Part shown: positions 11,957 to 12,155 of the stretch, in pieces | How positions within the stretch are numbered: the stretch's first letter is position 1 | Layout of the letters: the number at the start of each line of letters is the position of its first letter | Assembly (NCBI GenBank): GCA_016462625.1 | Contig: JAEMSV010000108.1 | Location: 1 to 12,155 of the forward strand | Direction: 5' to 3' | Source: Solirubrobacteraceae bacterium | GTDB taxonomy: Bacteria > Actinomycetota > Thermoleophilia > Solirubrobacterales > Solirubrobacteraceae | DNA length: 12,155 bases | Program-made: the position numbers and the translations under genes | The notes under the pieces: generated by a model | What the model saw: the letters and a program-made list of their open reading frames with translations, nothing else | Database searches by the model: none | What the model was told of the DNA's origin: nothing

Positions 11957-12155
11957 ATGGCCACGAAGCTCAAGCCGATCGGCGACCGTCTGATCGTCCG
12001 CGCGATCGACGAGGAGGAGACGACCGCTTCCGGCATCCTCCTCCCCGACACGGCGAAGGAAAAGCCGCAGAAGGGCGAGGTCATCGCCGTCGGCGACGGT
12101 CGTTTCGACGAGGACGGCGACAAGCGCATTCCGCTCGACGTCAGCAAGGGCGACA
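11957..12155 (+). CDS. groES: Co-chaperonin GroES (3' truncated by window end)
   Basis: Sixty-six residues are visible of a protein that is normally about 95-105. It begins [18 protein letters not shown], the conserved GroES N-terminus, then [19 protein letters not shown], which holds the mobile loop that contacts GroEL (hydrophobic tripeptide ILL), then [11 protein letters not shown]. GroES caps the GroEL folding chamber in the cytoplasm. GGAGG (11945-11949) lies seven bases before the ATG. Two CIRCE sites and a sigma-70 promoter upstream show heat-inducible HrcA control. groEL is likely next but out of view. Confidence 0.97.
   Translation, partial: MATKLKPIGDRLIVRAIDEEETTASGILLPDTAKEKPQKGEVIAVGDGRFDEDGDKRIPLDVSKGD

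Overview
The window is very GC-rich (about 70% by eye), tightly packed, and strongly biased to G or C at third codon positions. Together with CIRCE-type control of groES, an ECF sigma factor paired with a DUF4349 membrane protein, and a secreted PD40-repeat protein, this points to a high-GC actinobacterium. I favour class Thermoleophilia (Solirubrobacterales/Conexibacter-like), but that is inference from protein style, not a database match. I see no mobile element, CRISPR array, tRNA, rRNA or replication origin; this looks like ordinary chromosome.

Layout. 1-1482: 3' part of a PD40/TolB-like beta-propeller protein, followed 13 bases later by a Nudix hydrolase (1496-1891). These converge on a minus-strand pair, a GlcD-type FAD oxidase (3901-2576) followed by a TetR regulator (2533-1898); a hairpin covers both convergent stop codons. 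From a 20-base gap the plus strand carries a Nei/Fpg DNA glycosylase (3922-4695), overlapped by a glycerophosphodiester phosphodiesterase (4683-5408). A minus-strand secreted protein (5901-5398) meets the latter tail to tail. Head to head with it, with start codons sharing one CATG, is an ECF sigma factor (5900-6439). The sigma gene overlaps a DUF4349 two-TM protein that looks like its anti-sigma partner (6426-7625). Next come a Crp/Fnr regulator (7679-8377), a second Nudix hydrolase (8395-8823), a GT1 glycosyltransferase (8867-10030), an ASCH-domain protein (10087-10485), a small lipoprotein (10693-11118) and a PilZ-domain protein (about 11181-11777). Last is the heat-shock control region with two CIRCE operators around a sigma-70 promoter, driving groES, which runs off the window end.

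No stretch over 300 bases lacks a gene. The two largest gaps are 10486-10692, with a 45-nt nested inverted repeat and a strong ribosome binding site, and 11778-11956, with a terminator-like hairpin, two CIRCE elements and the groES promoter.

Functional themes: nucleotide and DNA damage sanitation (two Nudix enzymes, Nei), envelope and extracytoplasmic signalling (ECF sigma/DUF4349, secreted protein, lipoprotein, phosphodiesterase), second-messenger responses (Crp-like cAMP-binding fold, PilZ c-di-GMP fold) and protein folding (GroES). Several genes lack a Shine-Dalgarno and have a -10-like hexamer just before the start codon, suggesting leaderless transcripts. The less ordinary parts are the sigma/DUF4349 pair with its shared start-codon palindrome, the symmetric -10 between the oxidase and nei, and the nested inverted repeat before the lipoprotein gene. 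I did not find a clearly new multi-gene system.
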